The notes below the pieces were generated by a model, which was given only the letters and a program-made list of their open reading frames with translations, was not told where the DNA came from and ran no database searches. Position numbers and translations under genes: made by a program. Shown here piece by piece: positions 33,330 through 44,444 of a stretch of 64,000 nucleotides of DNA. Source of the stretch: Ursus arctos (Eukaryota > Chordata > Mammalia > Carnivora > Ursidae). Where the stretch lies: assembly GCF_023065955.2 (NCBI RefSeq), contig NW_026622952.1, positions 32,864,813 through 32,928,812 on the forward strand, in the 5' to 3' direction. Numbering within the stretch: the first letter of the stretch is position 1; each line of letters begins with the position of its first letter.

Positions 33330-34785
33330 AATTTCTAATTTTAACTACTCAAATTCTGCCAATTTAAAGTATCAGCATAATTCTGTGGTTAAAGAGCACT
33401 GAACCAGATGTGGAAGTTCATTTCTGCCCTATAGAATCTCACACTGGCTGTTATATCTACATCAGTGAGTAATTAACAGGCACCCATAGTACAAAGGACG
33501 CCGTATTGGCTACAGTACAAAACTCTTCTTGCTCCGTCCCTGCGTTTTAGGAGCTTACTGTTTAAAGAGTCTTTAAATGTAGAAGAGTCTTTGTAATGCA
33601 CAAAAGGGAACAACTACAGTAGTTCAAGGCATTATTTTTTACAGTTTTTGTGGCTGGACGTGTGTTCTGTGTTACATTGCACTTATGGCTCATTTCTTCT
33701 GGGTAAAGATGGAAACTTCTTCAATATTCTCTGCCCTCCCAAGCATACTCTTCTCCCTTCATAAATAATACAAAATAATCACGATATTGAAGCTTTTGTG
33801 ATAGTTGCTTTTTGCTTTAACATTCGTCTCTTAATGATTTGCCTTTAATTCATCTTGAGGTCATTAATGATGATTTTAATTAAATAAAACAGTTCTGTAT
33901 GGCCATAGTTATAGATTTTGCTAAGTGGAGTAAGTATACGTGTATAACAAAATTGCATATATTTGTGACTTAAGGACAATCAAGACTGTTTAATCCTTAT
34001 CAGTGACATCAGTGCGGACCCAATTAGCACAGTTTGCAGCCACTTCATAATTCAAAAGAATGTGATCATTCATCTGGAAGCACATTTGACAGAAACTCCA
34101 TAGTCATGAAGGTAAAAGCTTGCAAGATCACCCACTAGGATGGAGAAGCTGTCATTCTTTAATCAGTGCTGTTGAATACTAATGTCAAGGTCAGAATGGT
34201 GTAATTTTAGGCTGCCAAAATATTGCTGGAATTGATATACCAGAAGATGTTTAAGAAAGTAAAGAAATAGAACTTTGGAAAACTTTTGTAAGGTATGGTT
34301 TGATATGACTCTTTACTGCCTGGAGACAATTCTCCATTTTATCATTGTTTTACAACAAAATCTTCTGCTAGTTCTCCTGCATAATGATTCAAATATTCTT
34401 CCTTTCTTTTGTCCCCTATATTATTAAATTCATATCTTGGCTAAGAATTGTAACTATTGTAAAAATCTATTCCTTTGAGATTCTAATTTTAAAAGAAAGC
34501 CTGCTTTTGTTAAGCTTAACATTCACCCCATTCTGCTACAGGTGGAGCGAGAGTGTAAGATACAGTTAATTCCAGTGCAATTTTCTAAAAATGTCATTTC
34601 AAACATGTATGTCTCTTCTCCTCAGAGTGTAGAGGTTAAGAATGTAATAAATGGAGAAAACAAGTTCATATCATATTGAATTTCCAAGACAATAGCTTGT
34701 TCTAATTAAATAATAATTGTTACATTGTTACAAAATAACATTTATCTATGAAACATTCCTTTTTTAAAGTGTTTGTATGTATACT
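33330..34785. other. Unassigned AT-rich sequence
   Basis: No gene or confident repeat. Several stretches (for example 33880-34230) are smooth in composition and could include conserved non-coding DNA, but nothing specific can be shown. Confidence 0.45.
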
Positions 34786-34789
34786 ATCT

Positions 34790-34945
34790 ATGAAATCTGA
34801 TCCTTGTAACAATTCTGAGAAGCAGAGAGCTGTTTGTTGCCATTGTTTTAGAAGAGACACTTGAGTTCCTAGCAGCTCTTGACTTCCTGAAAGTTCATAT
34901 AGCATTAAGGTTGAAAACCCAGTCCTGGACCCCCGATTCTGGAAT
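34790..34945 (-). repeat. MIR SINE, antisense (weak)
   Basis: Order 'atccttgtaacaattctgagaagcagag', 'ccattgttttagaagagacacttgag', 'cttcctgaaagttcatatagc', 'gttgaaaacccagtcctgg' fits antisense MIR with heavy decay. Confidence 0.55.
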
Positions 34946-35170
34946 ATGTGTCAATATCTTTATATTGTAAAGGATTGGCCATTTATTCCAAACTTTTCTG
35001 AACATGAGACCCTAAATTATTCTCAAGATTTTTTGATTTTCTTTTCTTTCTTTTTTTTGTCTTAAATTTTAAGGACAAAATAATGGCAAAATGTATTACA
35101 TATTTCTTTTATTTTTATTTTTACTAAAAAATTTCCAGGCTGTTCATTCAAATAAGGGGGAAAAAAAAAC

Positions 35171-35203
<33 letters not shown>

Positions 35204-36130
35204 CAAAAAAACCCCACAAAAACAATCCTCATAGCTGCTGTGATCTGATTGATTTTACAAACATAAATATGTCAATGAGCTATGGCAAACAATAGCTCAG
35301 TAGGATTGCTTTCCATATCCCAGATACATTTTGAAAGATGTCTAAAATGACATGTTTGCTGTGAAATATACATGGCCGGGTGAACTTTTCTAGTCTTATC
35401 TCGCGCCTCAGTAACTCTAAAGAAAAGTGAAATCTTTTCTTCTGCATCAGACATATTTTAAAAAACATTTAAATATTGCTTTCAAATATCCCTTAGCCTT
35501 CATAAACATATTGCTTAGTTTTAACAGTTTCTGGTTTTAACTTACTGTTAAGGGCAGCTACTCGGGGCTAAGGGCAGAAAGCCATCACCTTTTTAAGTGT
35601 TTCATGGTGGATGTTTTAACAGAATCGACGCAATCTGCATTAGACGCTGCCTATGCTTAGCTTTAAAAACAATTTATCAGCTTCCTACGGTGCTTTAAAT
35701 CTTCTGAGATGATTATGTAGACAACACTACATGCTAGCTCAAAGTTAAGCAATCATTTTTTTATGATTTGGGTGTAAAATAAATATTGATGCCCGATTTT
35801 AAGTGACTAGCCGCTTGGCTTTTGAATCATGGGATAAAGGCTGCAGTGAGCCGTACTCATCACTGATCTACCCAATGTCAAAGTGTCAAGGACAGATCAA
35901 GGTCTCAAAGGTCACCTTCTTACAGTCAGGGTTTGAAGATGAGGAGAGAGCATCAGAGAGGTGGGGAGAAAGGTATCACAAAGTTCAACCCAAGGCATGA
36001 AGCAAAGTGTATGAAAATAGTATTTTTTTTTTCCCCAGAGTATCTCATCTCTTACTCTAACAGCTATTCTCTTTTTGTCTTTTTATTTACTGCATTGGTG
36101 TTAAACCTGAATAGTATCAGTTAGATAATC
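34946..36130. other. Unassigned sequence with a long A-rich tract
   Basis: No gene. The A-rich tract at 35161-35220 is listed separately. Overlapping minus frames at 35272-35468 (about 60 codons) and plus frames at 35803-36124 have no motif. Confidence 0.5.
35161..35220. repeat. Poly(A) tract with C interruptions
   Basis: Sixty bases of A with CC, CCC and CCCC interruptions. The longest pure A run is about 29. No SINE or LINE body lies upstream to explain it as a tail. Confidence 0.95.
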
Positions 36131-36134
36131 TTCC

Positions 36135-36285
36135 AGATATTTGTAGGGGTCCAACCAGGCCCTGTGAAGAGTCCTGGGGATTCATCCATAAATAAATTAA
36201 GTCCCTGCCCTTAAGATGCTCAAATTCTGGGGAAAGCAGTTAAACTAAATAGCCCAGGACAGTATGTTATATTTATATTCTATGA
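36135..36285 (-). repeat. L2 LINE 3' fragment, antisense
   Basis: Order 'ccaggccctgtgaagagtcctggggattcatccataaataaat' then 'agtccctgcccttaagatgctcaaattctgggg' is the antisense L2 tail region. Confidence 0.75.
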
Positions 36286-36389
36286 TTCTCCCTCACTACC
36301 CATTTTCCTTAAACAAATACAGGCATCTCAATTAAGATGGGTACAAAAAATAACAATAGGAAACTAAACACAAGACCAATGGAGGCAGA

Positions 36390-36690
36390 GGGCAAGGAGA
36401 CGCCGTTATGTCGTGCATGGTATTCATCCTCTCGTTGGCTTGGGAAATCGCGCTGATTACCAAAGCTGTGCAAAACCAATGGGTCAGTTCTTACGTGATG
36501 AGTTGCAGTATGGTGCGTTGCTACCCTCTCCCGCCAATGCTGTGGCCCAGTGAGCGTTCTCCATTAAAGGTTCATCTTCTCCCTGTTGCTCCTCCCCAGC
36601 ATAGGGTCTTGTGGAATGAGCCATGCCTTTAGTCTTCCAGCAGGGCTCATGTCCCCGCTTGGCCCTACAGGTGTTGGGCAGTGGCAGCCT
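36390..36690. other. Unassigned, comparatively CpG-rich patch
   Basis: By hand count about a dozen CpG sites fall in 36390-36690 (for example near 36401-36416, 36448-36452, 36518, 36532), well above the neighbouring DNA. Overlapping frames on both strands (up to 101 codons, 36484-36789 minus) show no motif. It could be a younger insert of unknown class or a regulatory patch. Confidence 0.4.
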
Positions 36691-36925
36691 GGATCGGCCA
36701 GCCATGTGAACTTGGGGATTTGAACGCGGGGCTCCAGTGTTGGATGGCTCACTTGTAGTTCCTATCGACTTCCCAGACTTAGTTAACATTCCTGGAACTC
36801 AGTTTTCTCATGTTTAACATGGGAGAAATGAACATACCTCCCTTAAAGGTTACAGTGGGAATTAAAAGAAATGAAGCCTCGGTCCTCTCATCGGGTAGGC
36901 AAGTCAATAAATTAGTTTTTATTCT
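36690..36925 (+). repeat. MIR SINE, sense
   Basis: Order 'gaactcagttttctcatgtttaacatgggagaaatgaacatacctcccttaaaggtt', 'gggaattaaaagaaatg', then a decayed '...gtcaataaattag' end. Confidence 0.7.
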
Positions 36926-37094
36926 TTCTTTCTTCATCCCTTCCCTCCCTTTATTTCTTCTTCATCCCCTTAACCATCGCATTTTCAAGTTGCAGCCCGG
37001 TATGAACCAGAGTTGCATGAGGTCAAGAAAAGAATGCAAGTGACCTCGGTCTCCCAGTCACAATGAACTAAGATAACGGAGGATTATAAACCAT

Positions 37095-37190
37095 GGGTTG
37101 GTGTAAAGATTAAATGAGATAACGCAAGCAATGTACTTAGCACATAGTAAGTACTCAATAAATATCAGCTGCTGATAGCTGTAATATAGC
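37095..37190 (+). repeat. MIR SINE 3' end, sense (copy 1)
   Basis: Order 'gtaaagattaaatgagataa', 'gtacttagcacatagtaagtactcaataaatatcagctgctg'. A clean MIR 3' end, closely resembling the next copy. Confidence 0.8.
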
Positions 37191-37221
37191 CTCATTTCAG
37201 TGCAGAAGTGGCGTGGAATTG

Positions 37222-37315
37222 CTCATTGTGCAAAGATTGGATGAAATAATACAAGCCAAGCACTTAGCATGTAGTAAGTGCTCCATAACTATTAGCTGCT
37301 ATTAGCTGCTGCTAG
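37222..37315 (+). repeat. MIR SINE 3' end, sense (copy 2)
   Basis: Order 'gcaaagattggatgaaataa', 'gcacttagcatgtagtaagtgctccataactattagctgct'. By hand alignment it matches copy 1 at 63 of 80 ungapped positions, with starts 127 bases apart. Confidence 0.75.
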
Positions 37316-39040
37316 CTGGGTTTTTACTGCATGAGTGGGAGTAGAATTGGCAAAATGATCTTAGGATGAGGTTTCTGCTGTTATCCCACACCCTGCAGAC
37401 AGCCTTTGATGGTAGCTGAGGAAATTGCTTTATCTTGTACCTGCAGTGAAACAGGCTACTGGCATGATCATAATACTGGCCGGGAACTGGGGGCTGGTTG
37501 AGGAGAAAGAGCATGAACTGCTCCTTTTCTCTTAGCTCAGCAGAGCTGATTATCACATTCACCAGGACTAGAAAGGGAAAACAAGGCAGAACAGTATTGA
37601 AATTTTATACCAGTCTGAATCTTAACGAGTATGATTTCATCCTAAACGCTCTTCTAATCCATTGATTTAGCCAGAGTTTGACAGGATTGCATTAATGAAC
37701 ATAAAAAGCAATATTTTAAAACTTCACAATTCCTTTCAAAATGTTTTTGTACATATCGTTTTAGTTTTACAATAAGTAAGCAGTTATTTGGTACATTGCA
37801 TATGGCACATTATAGCTTTAAAATTTGTGTGAGAAATTACAAGAGAAATGTCAAATATAATGGGATGCTGATGGCTTTATTTAAAATATTTACCAGGGTT
37901 ATGATTTAAAAATATTAACCTTAAATTCTAAAGGCCAAGGTCCATATCAAGTTTTCAGGAAACACATAAGAAGTGTCACTGTGAATAACAATAAACTAAA
38001 CATCACTTTGAGTTTTAGCTTTCATATTCAGCTCAAAACCCTAAGCACACATTTCAAGGTTGCTTATGTATGTTAAAATATTCCATAGAAAAGTTTGCAG
38101 AAAGCTGGTATGTGAGCCTGAATGTCCTGGTTATCTTTTTAACAAAGATCACTTGAACAGCTCAGCACAAAAGCAGGCCTTTCCAAAGCAACAAAAAATT
38201 CTGCTAAATTAAAAAAAAAAAAAGTCTCTAATACTACATAATTTGATATGGGATCCAAATACATTAAGAACAAGGCCCTCTTTCATTGAAGCAGTGACCC
38301 ATTTTATAGTGCTGTATCGCGGCTTGTTCACCTCTTTATTTAGATGTGACTTATGCTAACTATTGGAGTCCAGGCTCCGCCATTTTTAATGGGGGCACAA
38401 GTGTGGCAGTTGGAAGACCGAGCTGTTTTTTTTTTTTTTTTTTTTCCATTCAAGCCCGATGTTTCCTCCTTGAAACATAAAACTTGAGAAATACATGTTG
38501 ACATTCTGTATTTGCACTGTGGGCATTGGCTGGGCATCACTGTAATTGTCAGTGACAGACATTCTTTTACAAAGATAAGTTCTCACCTAATTTGTGTGAA
38601 GCAGTCCCCAAAGAATGTCATGGTAACAGCCAGCACATGTGCAATACTGCTTTCAAATAGCAAGCATGTGCCAAATGCCAAAATGAAAATTTGTGGGAAT
38701 GATATCTGCAATTGAAAAAAAAATATATGCCTCATCAAAACTGTGGGGGAATCTGCTTTTCTGGGGGTTGTTTTGGTCAGTGTCCTTTTAATCTAAAATG
38801 ACTACTTCATCACTGTTCTTGGGAGCTGCTGTGTGCACTGTAGCAGTGAGGCATGAGAAGGACTGGGTCATACAAGGGGCACCACCAAAAGCAGCAAGTT
38901 CAATGCTACGACTTGTACAAAGGATTGATCCCGAAACTCCTGGTGTCTCAACACTTCCCACATCTAATTCGATTGACGTATGTTATGCTGAGTAAAGTTC
39001 AGCAAATTCATTGACAGGGCTTCTATTAAGGAATAAGGAC
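37316..39040. other. Repeat-free unassigned stretch; candidate conserved non-coding sequence
   Basis: No interspersed repeat recognised over 1.7 kb apart from A/T runs at 38209-38223 and 38427-38445. Parts near 37560-38340 and 38480-38720 have smooth AT-rich composition without frames of note. Conservation is not visible from one sequence. Confidence 0.35.
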
Positions 39041-39044
39041 AATA

Positions 39045-39270
39045 GCAATAGCTTCCCTTACATGGTGCCTACCATGCCAGATACCCTTCTAAGGGCTTTG
39101 CATACATTAACTCATTTAATCTTCACAGGGACCCTGTAGGGTGTAAGTATAATTGTTATCCCATTTTACAGGTGAGGAAGTTGAGGCATAGAGATTGCAT
39201 AAGGTTGGAACTGGGTTCGGAACACAAACTGTCTAGTTCCAGAGTCTGTACTTAGCCACTGGGTCATAGA
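39045..39270 (-). repeat. MIR SINE, antisense, near full length
   Basis: Very clear antisense order: 'atgccagatacccttctaagggctttgcatacattaactcatttaatcttcacag', 'ttatcccattttacaggtgaggaag', 'gaggcatagagattgcataagg', 'cagagtctgtacttagccactgg'. Confidence 0.9.
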
Positions 39271-40320
39271 AGAAAAGGATGTTCATTTAATTCCATTTGA
39301 TGAAGTTAAAGCATTTGACATAGCGGGCATTAAACAGGATAACCTGTTATTGTTGCTATTACCAGTGTCATATTTGCACTGTGGACTCTGCAGTGAATAC
39401 TCCCATAAAGCAATCATCTGGATAATGTGATTGTATCTACAGCAGCACTGGTAATCAGAGCACCCCACCAGAAACCACTCTTCTCATTTGCAAGTGATTC
39501 AGAGATAAATTATATAGACGATTTCTTTAATAACCGGCTTACCTTCTCCCATGCACATTACTATTGGGTAAAATTATTTGTAATTGTGTAATTCTATTAA
39601 TGACGCAAAGAATTGTTTATTTTTCAGTTTCAGCTCTAAGACATCACTTCCCTTTTCCCACTATGCTTAATTCATTTTGACAGCTTTACTAAAAATGTAA
39701 AACTTACAAGTGCCCCCTTTTCCGACTTTGCACCTCGGGGAGGAGGAGGTGTTGAGACTGCCTCCGACACTCAGTGAAACTCCCCTTGACCCGTATCTGC
39801 ATCTGTGCATGTGATGAAAATTCATGAGCTGCCTCTTTCTTTGAAAGTGAGCAGAATCTTCCAATTCCTTTATGTGAATAACATCGAGAGGCAGCCTTCC
39901 CGCGAGTGTGGGGGTAGAGGACACAGTCACCTGCATTATGCAGGAGGGAACAGGGCTCTGCTCACACATGGGGCAGGGCCTCACCTACAGCAGGCCCCAC
40001 TCAGGCCCTGTTTTGGGTGCTGGCCCCACTGTCCACCCAATATGATCTCCACGAGAGGGACCGTCAGTGTTTATTAACTCTACCTTATCCAACCACCTCT
40101 CCTCAGTAGTACCTGAAATGATTTGTTTCCCAATCCCACAATTTAAGAAACCTAATGTTTTAATTGGGAAAATCTAGACTTTGGAAAGAATTATTGTAAC
40201 TTAAATACATCCGGGAAACATTATAACATCCAGGAATAATGGTAGAATAGCTGTAAGGCTGAGGGAAAAATTCTTTAAAAGTGATTAATGAAGATCTAAG
40301 GCATAGGTTATCTTTTCTAA
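39271..40320. other. Unassigned non-coding sequence
   Basis: No gene or confident repeat. The part at 39720-40080 has a higher G+C content, with 105- and 90-codon frames on opposite strands (39667-39984 minus, 39805-40077 plus) that lack motifs and cancel each other as evidence. Confidence 0.45.
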
Positions 40321-40324
40321 ACAC

Positions 40325-40890
40325 AATTTGTTGTGATGAAATTCACGTAACATAATATTTAACCACTTTAAAATGAACAATTGAGTGGCATTTACTACAG
40401 TCACAGGGTTGTGCAGCCACGATGCTTGTCTAGTTCCAGAACATTTCTGTCACTCCAAAGTAAAGCCCCTTACCTATTGGGTGGTTCTCTCTATTCCCTG
40501 AAACCCCTGGCAACCATTAATCTGCATTTTTTTTTCCTATGGATTTATCTATTCTGCATCTTTCGAGTAAGTGGAATCATACAACATATGACCTCATCTG
40601 TCTAGCTATTTCACTTAGCATAAGTTTTTCAAGGTTTATCCGTATTGTAGCATATATCAGTAATTTATTCCTTTCTATGGCTAAATAATCTTCCATTGTA
40701 TTTGCATGGACTATCCCACATGTTTATACCACAATTTATTTATCCATTCATGGGGTATTTGGGTTGTTTCCACCTTTTGGCTGTTGTGAATAATGCTGCT
40801 ATAAACACACACGCATGCGTACTTGAGTACTTGTTTTCCGTTTGGGTGGGTATTAACTAAGAGTGGGATTGTGGGGTCATTAGATTATCC
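40325..40890 (-). repeat. Eutherian L1M LINE 3' end, antisense
   Basis: Complementary L1M 3' UTR order: 'tgatgaaattcacgtaacataatatttaacca', 'cacagggttgtgcagccacg', 'cattaatctgca', 'gtggaatcatacaaca', 'tatttcacttagcataag', 'gtatttgggttgtttccacc', 'gtgaataatgctgctataaac', then 'gagtgggattgtggggtcat'. Order is complete over about 560 bases with ordinary ancient divergence. No open frame remains. Confidence 0.9.
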
Positions 40891-41160
40891 TTCTACTTAA
40901 TTATGCAGATTCGGTATCTTTCTAGGGTCAAGTAATATGATCCTTATTGGTATAGGTGATTCTTCATAAGCTCTTTTGTCTGCAGAATTATTTACATCTT
41001 CCCTCCTATCATTCTTGCAAATTAGCCTAGGTATCACCTCTTCAGCCTCAGAATGTTTGGGTATGCTCCTGTACTCTACTATTCTCTTTTGATGCCCATT
41101 TGCAGAACAAAGACAGGATAAATTCCAGCATGAAATATTGCTTTGGAAAAGTGGCGTTAA
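40891..41160. other. Unassigned non-coding sequence
   Basis: Nothing recognised. Confidence 0.5.
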
Positions 41161-41164
41161 TTGA

Positions 41165-41285
41165 ATTGTTCAACAAACATACTAAATTCCTTTGACCTAG
41201 ACTCGGTGTTAAGTCCTGGGAATACAGAGGTAAATAAAATAGATGTGGTCCATGCTGTCACAGAGTTCTCAATCTTAAAAGCAAA
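41165..41285 (-). repeat. L2 LINE 3' end, antisense
   Basis: Order 'gttcaacaaacatactaaattcc', 'ggtgttaagtcctgggaatacagaggtaaataaaatagatgtggtccatgctgtcacagagttctcaatc' is the antisense L2 tail. Confidence 0.8.
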
Positions 41286-41830
41286 TAAAGGGAGTGAGTT
41301 TTTCTTATCTAGTCGGCAATATGATTTCTAAAAGCCATGATGGTATTGTAGCATTTTTAAAATACAAATTGTTTATATTTCCTTTGGATCATGGTCGCAT
41401 CTCTCCTTGTTCAATTCTGTTCCTCCCCTGAGTAGTTCCAACTTGCAGGTGTGGAGTGGTAATGACCCTTTGAGATGACTCACGGTTTCATAACTGTCCT
41501 AAGATACAGTGGCAAACGGAATGTCAAAAACGCCCTCTTCAGAAGTTACATTTCATTCACATAGTGTAACTGTATGTGTACTTCTAGCATTTCCAAACTC
41601 ACCCAGAACTTTATCTAGCAAGAGTACGTTTCTATTTTAAAACAAGAGAGCATTCATTTACATTTGAGATCCACGAGTCTCTAAACAACATAACGAATTT
41701 AACAGCTCACACAAATGCTTCAAAACTAATTCATATTCAAATTGATCATTCCATGAATTACAAAATAGTGAGATTTTTTTGAAGGTAGGATACACCAGAA
41801 ATAGATGGATGATGATACAGAGGTATGCAC
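41286..41830. other. Unassigned non-coding sequence
   Basis: No gene or confident repeat. Confidence 0.5.
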
Positions 41831-41834
41831 AATG

Positions 41835-42240
41835 TTATAGACTACCTTGTTCCCAAAACAGAGCGATTTAAACAAGATTAGTAAGAGTTCATCGGTCTCT
41901 CAGGTTACATTGAAGGGCCAACAGAAACACAGCATTTTTGACTCTGGGTTCAAGATGGCTGTCACAGCTCCGGATAAGACATCTGCATCCCAGCCAGTGG
42001 GAATAAGCCCATTCAGGACAAGCCTATTCTTTTTAGGAGTGCATCCTCTGAGTGTTACACATCCCTTCTATTTGTATCCCAGTAACCACAACTTCATCAC
42101 ATGTCCACATTATGAAGGGAGGTTTGAAATATGGTTATATAGTCTGAATTTTTGGAGCCCCCATATAAAAGGAAAAGAAAAAAATGTTTATGAAGTCCAG
42201 CAAGCTCTGCTGTAGAGTGAATTCTCTAACACAAAGAATG
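41835..42240 (+). repeat. Probable ancient interspersed repeat, class not assigned; carries a 122-codon frame
   Basis: The motifs 'cattgaagggccaacagaaac', 'gactctgggttcaagatggctg', 'atcccagccagtgggaataag' and 'catcctctgagtgttacaca' recall a dispersed mammalian repeat with the phrase 'gttcaagatggctgctgcagctcc'. The plus frame 41847-42215 is a chance reading through it and has no domain. Family name not assigned. Confidence 0.45.
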
Positions 42241-42475
42241 CTCCATTTGATTAAAGTAGATTCCAAACTAATAAAAACGTAATCTGTCGAGATTCTGGAT
42301 TCTAGAAGGAATTCTTAACTTTTTTTTTTTTTCCTGATAACAGAGTCAGTACAATTTAGAGTAGCAGTCTAGAAATAAGAATTCAGTACTCATATTTTTA
42401 TTCAGTACCTGTATCTTTATTTATGTCAACAGTGTAGAATATAAGAGGAAAGTTTGGGTAAAGCTCTTCAGTGAT

Positions 42476-42709
42476 AAAGCTCTTCCTTTTTTTTTTTTTT
42501 TTTAAAGATTTTATTTATTTATTAGACAGAGATAGAGACAGCCAGCGAGAGAGGGAACACAAGCAGGGGGAGCGGGAGAGGAAGAAGCAGGCTCATAGCG
42601 GAGGAGCCTGACGTGGGGCTCGATACCACAACGCCGGGATCACGCCCTGAGCCGAAGGCAGACGCTTAACCGCTGTGCCACCCAGGCGCCCAAAGCTCTT
42701 CCTTTTTTT
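42476..42709 (-). mobile_element. Can-SINE (arctoid tRNA-Lys type), antisense, with target duplication
   Basis: Full-length antisense copy: T run, 'aagattttatttatttatta', 'agcgagagagggaacacaag', 'ggctcgataccacaacgcc', 'cgctgtgccacccaggcgcc'. The duplication aaagctcttcc plus T residues is at 42476-42486 and 42692-42702. A third 'aaagctcttc' lies just outside at 42460-42469. It is very close to the copy at 28203, so young. Confidence 0.95.
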
Positions 42710-42750
42710 AAAGTTTATTTTATGAATTGATGTAGGTGGAAAATGCCACC

Positions 42751-42802
42751 TAGATAGATCGATCGATCTGTATTTATCTATTTATCTATGTATGTAGATA
42801 TT
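42751..42802. repeat. (GATA/TCTA)n-type simple repeat with GATC core
   Basis: Imperfect TAGA/TCTA/TATC units with a 14-base palindrome agatcgatcgatct at 42756-42769. Confidence 0.8.
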
Positions 42803-43548
42803 CTCCACTTTCAGGTCACTTCCTACTTCTGCACAACTAACGGTACACCAATGTATTTTTATGTGTGTATATAAATAAATTATTAAAAATAAATTTGATT
42901 CAACAGACGAATCTAATTTAATATGAAAGGACAGAATCTGTTTCTTTGAGAAATCTGCCATAAAGATACATTTTACACTTGAAGTTAAACTTTTCCATAA
43001 TTTATTCCCTCTCTAGGCTGCCTGAAATTCTAAGTTGTTCAAATTACCGCTTGGGTGCATGGATGACCTCGTACAGGGGCACACCTGATGGCAATTGTTT
43101 ATATATAGAACACAATCCTGATCAATCTCTGACACTTACTACTGACTTCCTGCTGCTCAAAAATGTGTACTGTAATAGCATTTGTATGTTTTCTTTCTCC
43201 CTCAAGATTTCTGATTCTTTCTCTACAAGAACATGGAAAATTAGAATGAACATCCCAGACACTGTAATAGAAGTAGCCCAAGCAATCTGATTGTATTTTA
43301 AGATACTATGTGGCATTTACTAAACAAAAATGCCATATCCATATATAAAGATATATCTATATAGATACAGCTGTGTAGAAAGTTACTGATGCCTCTGTCT
43401 TTTGTAGATTTCACATTTATAATGATTCTAATTATTATTAGCTCTTAACGTGCAACATGTCTTTAAGATTTTCACCAAAGATAACGTTTCAAAAGGCTCC
43501 AAAGAAAAACTCAAAATGAATTACTAAAAGTTGACAGAAGTATACATT
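42803..43548. other. Unassigned non-coding sequence
   Basis: A 103-codon plus frame (42979-43290) and shorter minus frames overlap; none has a motif. No repeat recognised. Confidence 0.45.
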
Positions 43549-43776
43549 AAAAATGTAACACTTTGGGGGCGCCTGGGAGGCACAGCGATTAAGCGTCTGC
43601 CTTCGGCTCAGGGAGTGATCCCGGCATTGTGGGATCGAGCCCCACATCAGGCTCCTCCGCTAGGAGCCGGCTTCTTCCTCTCCCACTCCCCCTGCTTGTG
43701 TTCCCTCTCTCGCTGGCTGTCTCTCTCTCTGTCAAATAAATAAATAAAATCTTAAAAAAAAAAATGTAACACTTTG
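43549..43776 (+). mobile_element. Can-SINE (arctoid tRNA-Lys type), sense, with target duplication
   Basis: Full-length sense copy: head 'gggggcgcctgggaggcac', A-box zone 'gcgattaagcgtctgcc', B-box region 'gggatcgagccccacatc', 'cccactccccctgcttgtg', CT-rich part, 'caaataaataaataaaatc' and A tail. The 17-base duplication aaaaatgtaacactttg is perfect at 43549-43565 and 43760-43776. It forms an inverted pair with the antisense copy about 0.9 kb upstream. Confidence 0.97.
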
Positions 43777-44100
43777 AAGAACAACATCTCATTATATTAA
43801 TCAGCAATTAAATGTATGCTGCACTGTTTGTTATTTAGTTTTTGTTTTTAAAGGAAATAGATAATGAAGCTTTAATCAGCTTTGAACATGAATCTGTTCA
43901 AACAAATAGATTTTAGACAGGATTTATGTAGTGGGATTGAGAACCATTTAGTTTATATTTTTCTTTTTGATTTTTGAATTTTTGAGACTGGGGAATCTAG
44001 AGAAGTGTTTGAAAAAAGCTTTTGAATCTTCAAAAAAGGGACAGATTAGCAAGATGATAAGAACTGGTAGTAAATGTAACTCAAAGATAAGATTAGATTT
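43777..44100. other. Unassigned AT-rich sequence
   Basis: Nothing recognised. Confidence 0.5.
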
Positions 44101-44104
44101 GATC

Positions 44105-44345
44105 TCTTCCTAGATGGTTGTCTTCATGTTCTCAGGTGACCACAGATCTCTTGCAACCCCCTCTTTGGAAATTGTTGTTCATAGAGTCATTTTGTTTATT
44201 GTCCGTCTACCCACCAGAATATAATTTCCATCGGATCAAGGATCTTATTTATGTAGCTTTAGCTGTGTCTTCAGTGTCTTGGCCCCATTTCCTTGACTCA
44301 TAATTAGTACTTAGTAGATGTCTGTTGAAAAAGGCAGGAATCAAT
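44105..44345 (+). repeat. L2 LINE 3' end, sense
   Basis: Order 'tttgtttattgtccgtctacccaccagaatataatttccatcgg', 'cagtgtcttggccccat', 'aattagtacttagtagatgtctgttga' is the sense L2 tail. Confidence 0.8.
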
Positions 44346-44444
44346 AAATACCCTAACTGGAAGGATTTACATATTTCTACCAATGTTTAATAATACTTAA
44401 ATTTGTAATAAGTGGCTTACAGTTTCTATTTTACCTTCCAAATC

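Noticed and set aside
41847..42215. 122-codon plus-strand frame
   Set aside because: It lies in a probable dispersed repeat ('gttcaagatggctg' phrase) and has no domain.
43566..43700. tRNA-like A and B box sequences at the SINE head
   Set aside because: They are the internal promoter remnant of a tRNA-Lys-derived SINE, not a tRNA gene; the cloverleaf is not maintained.
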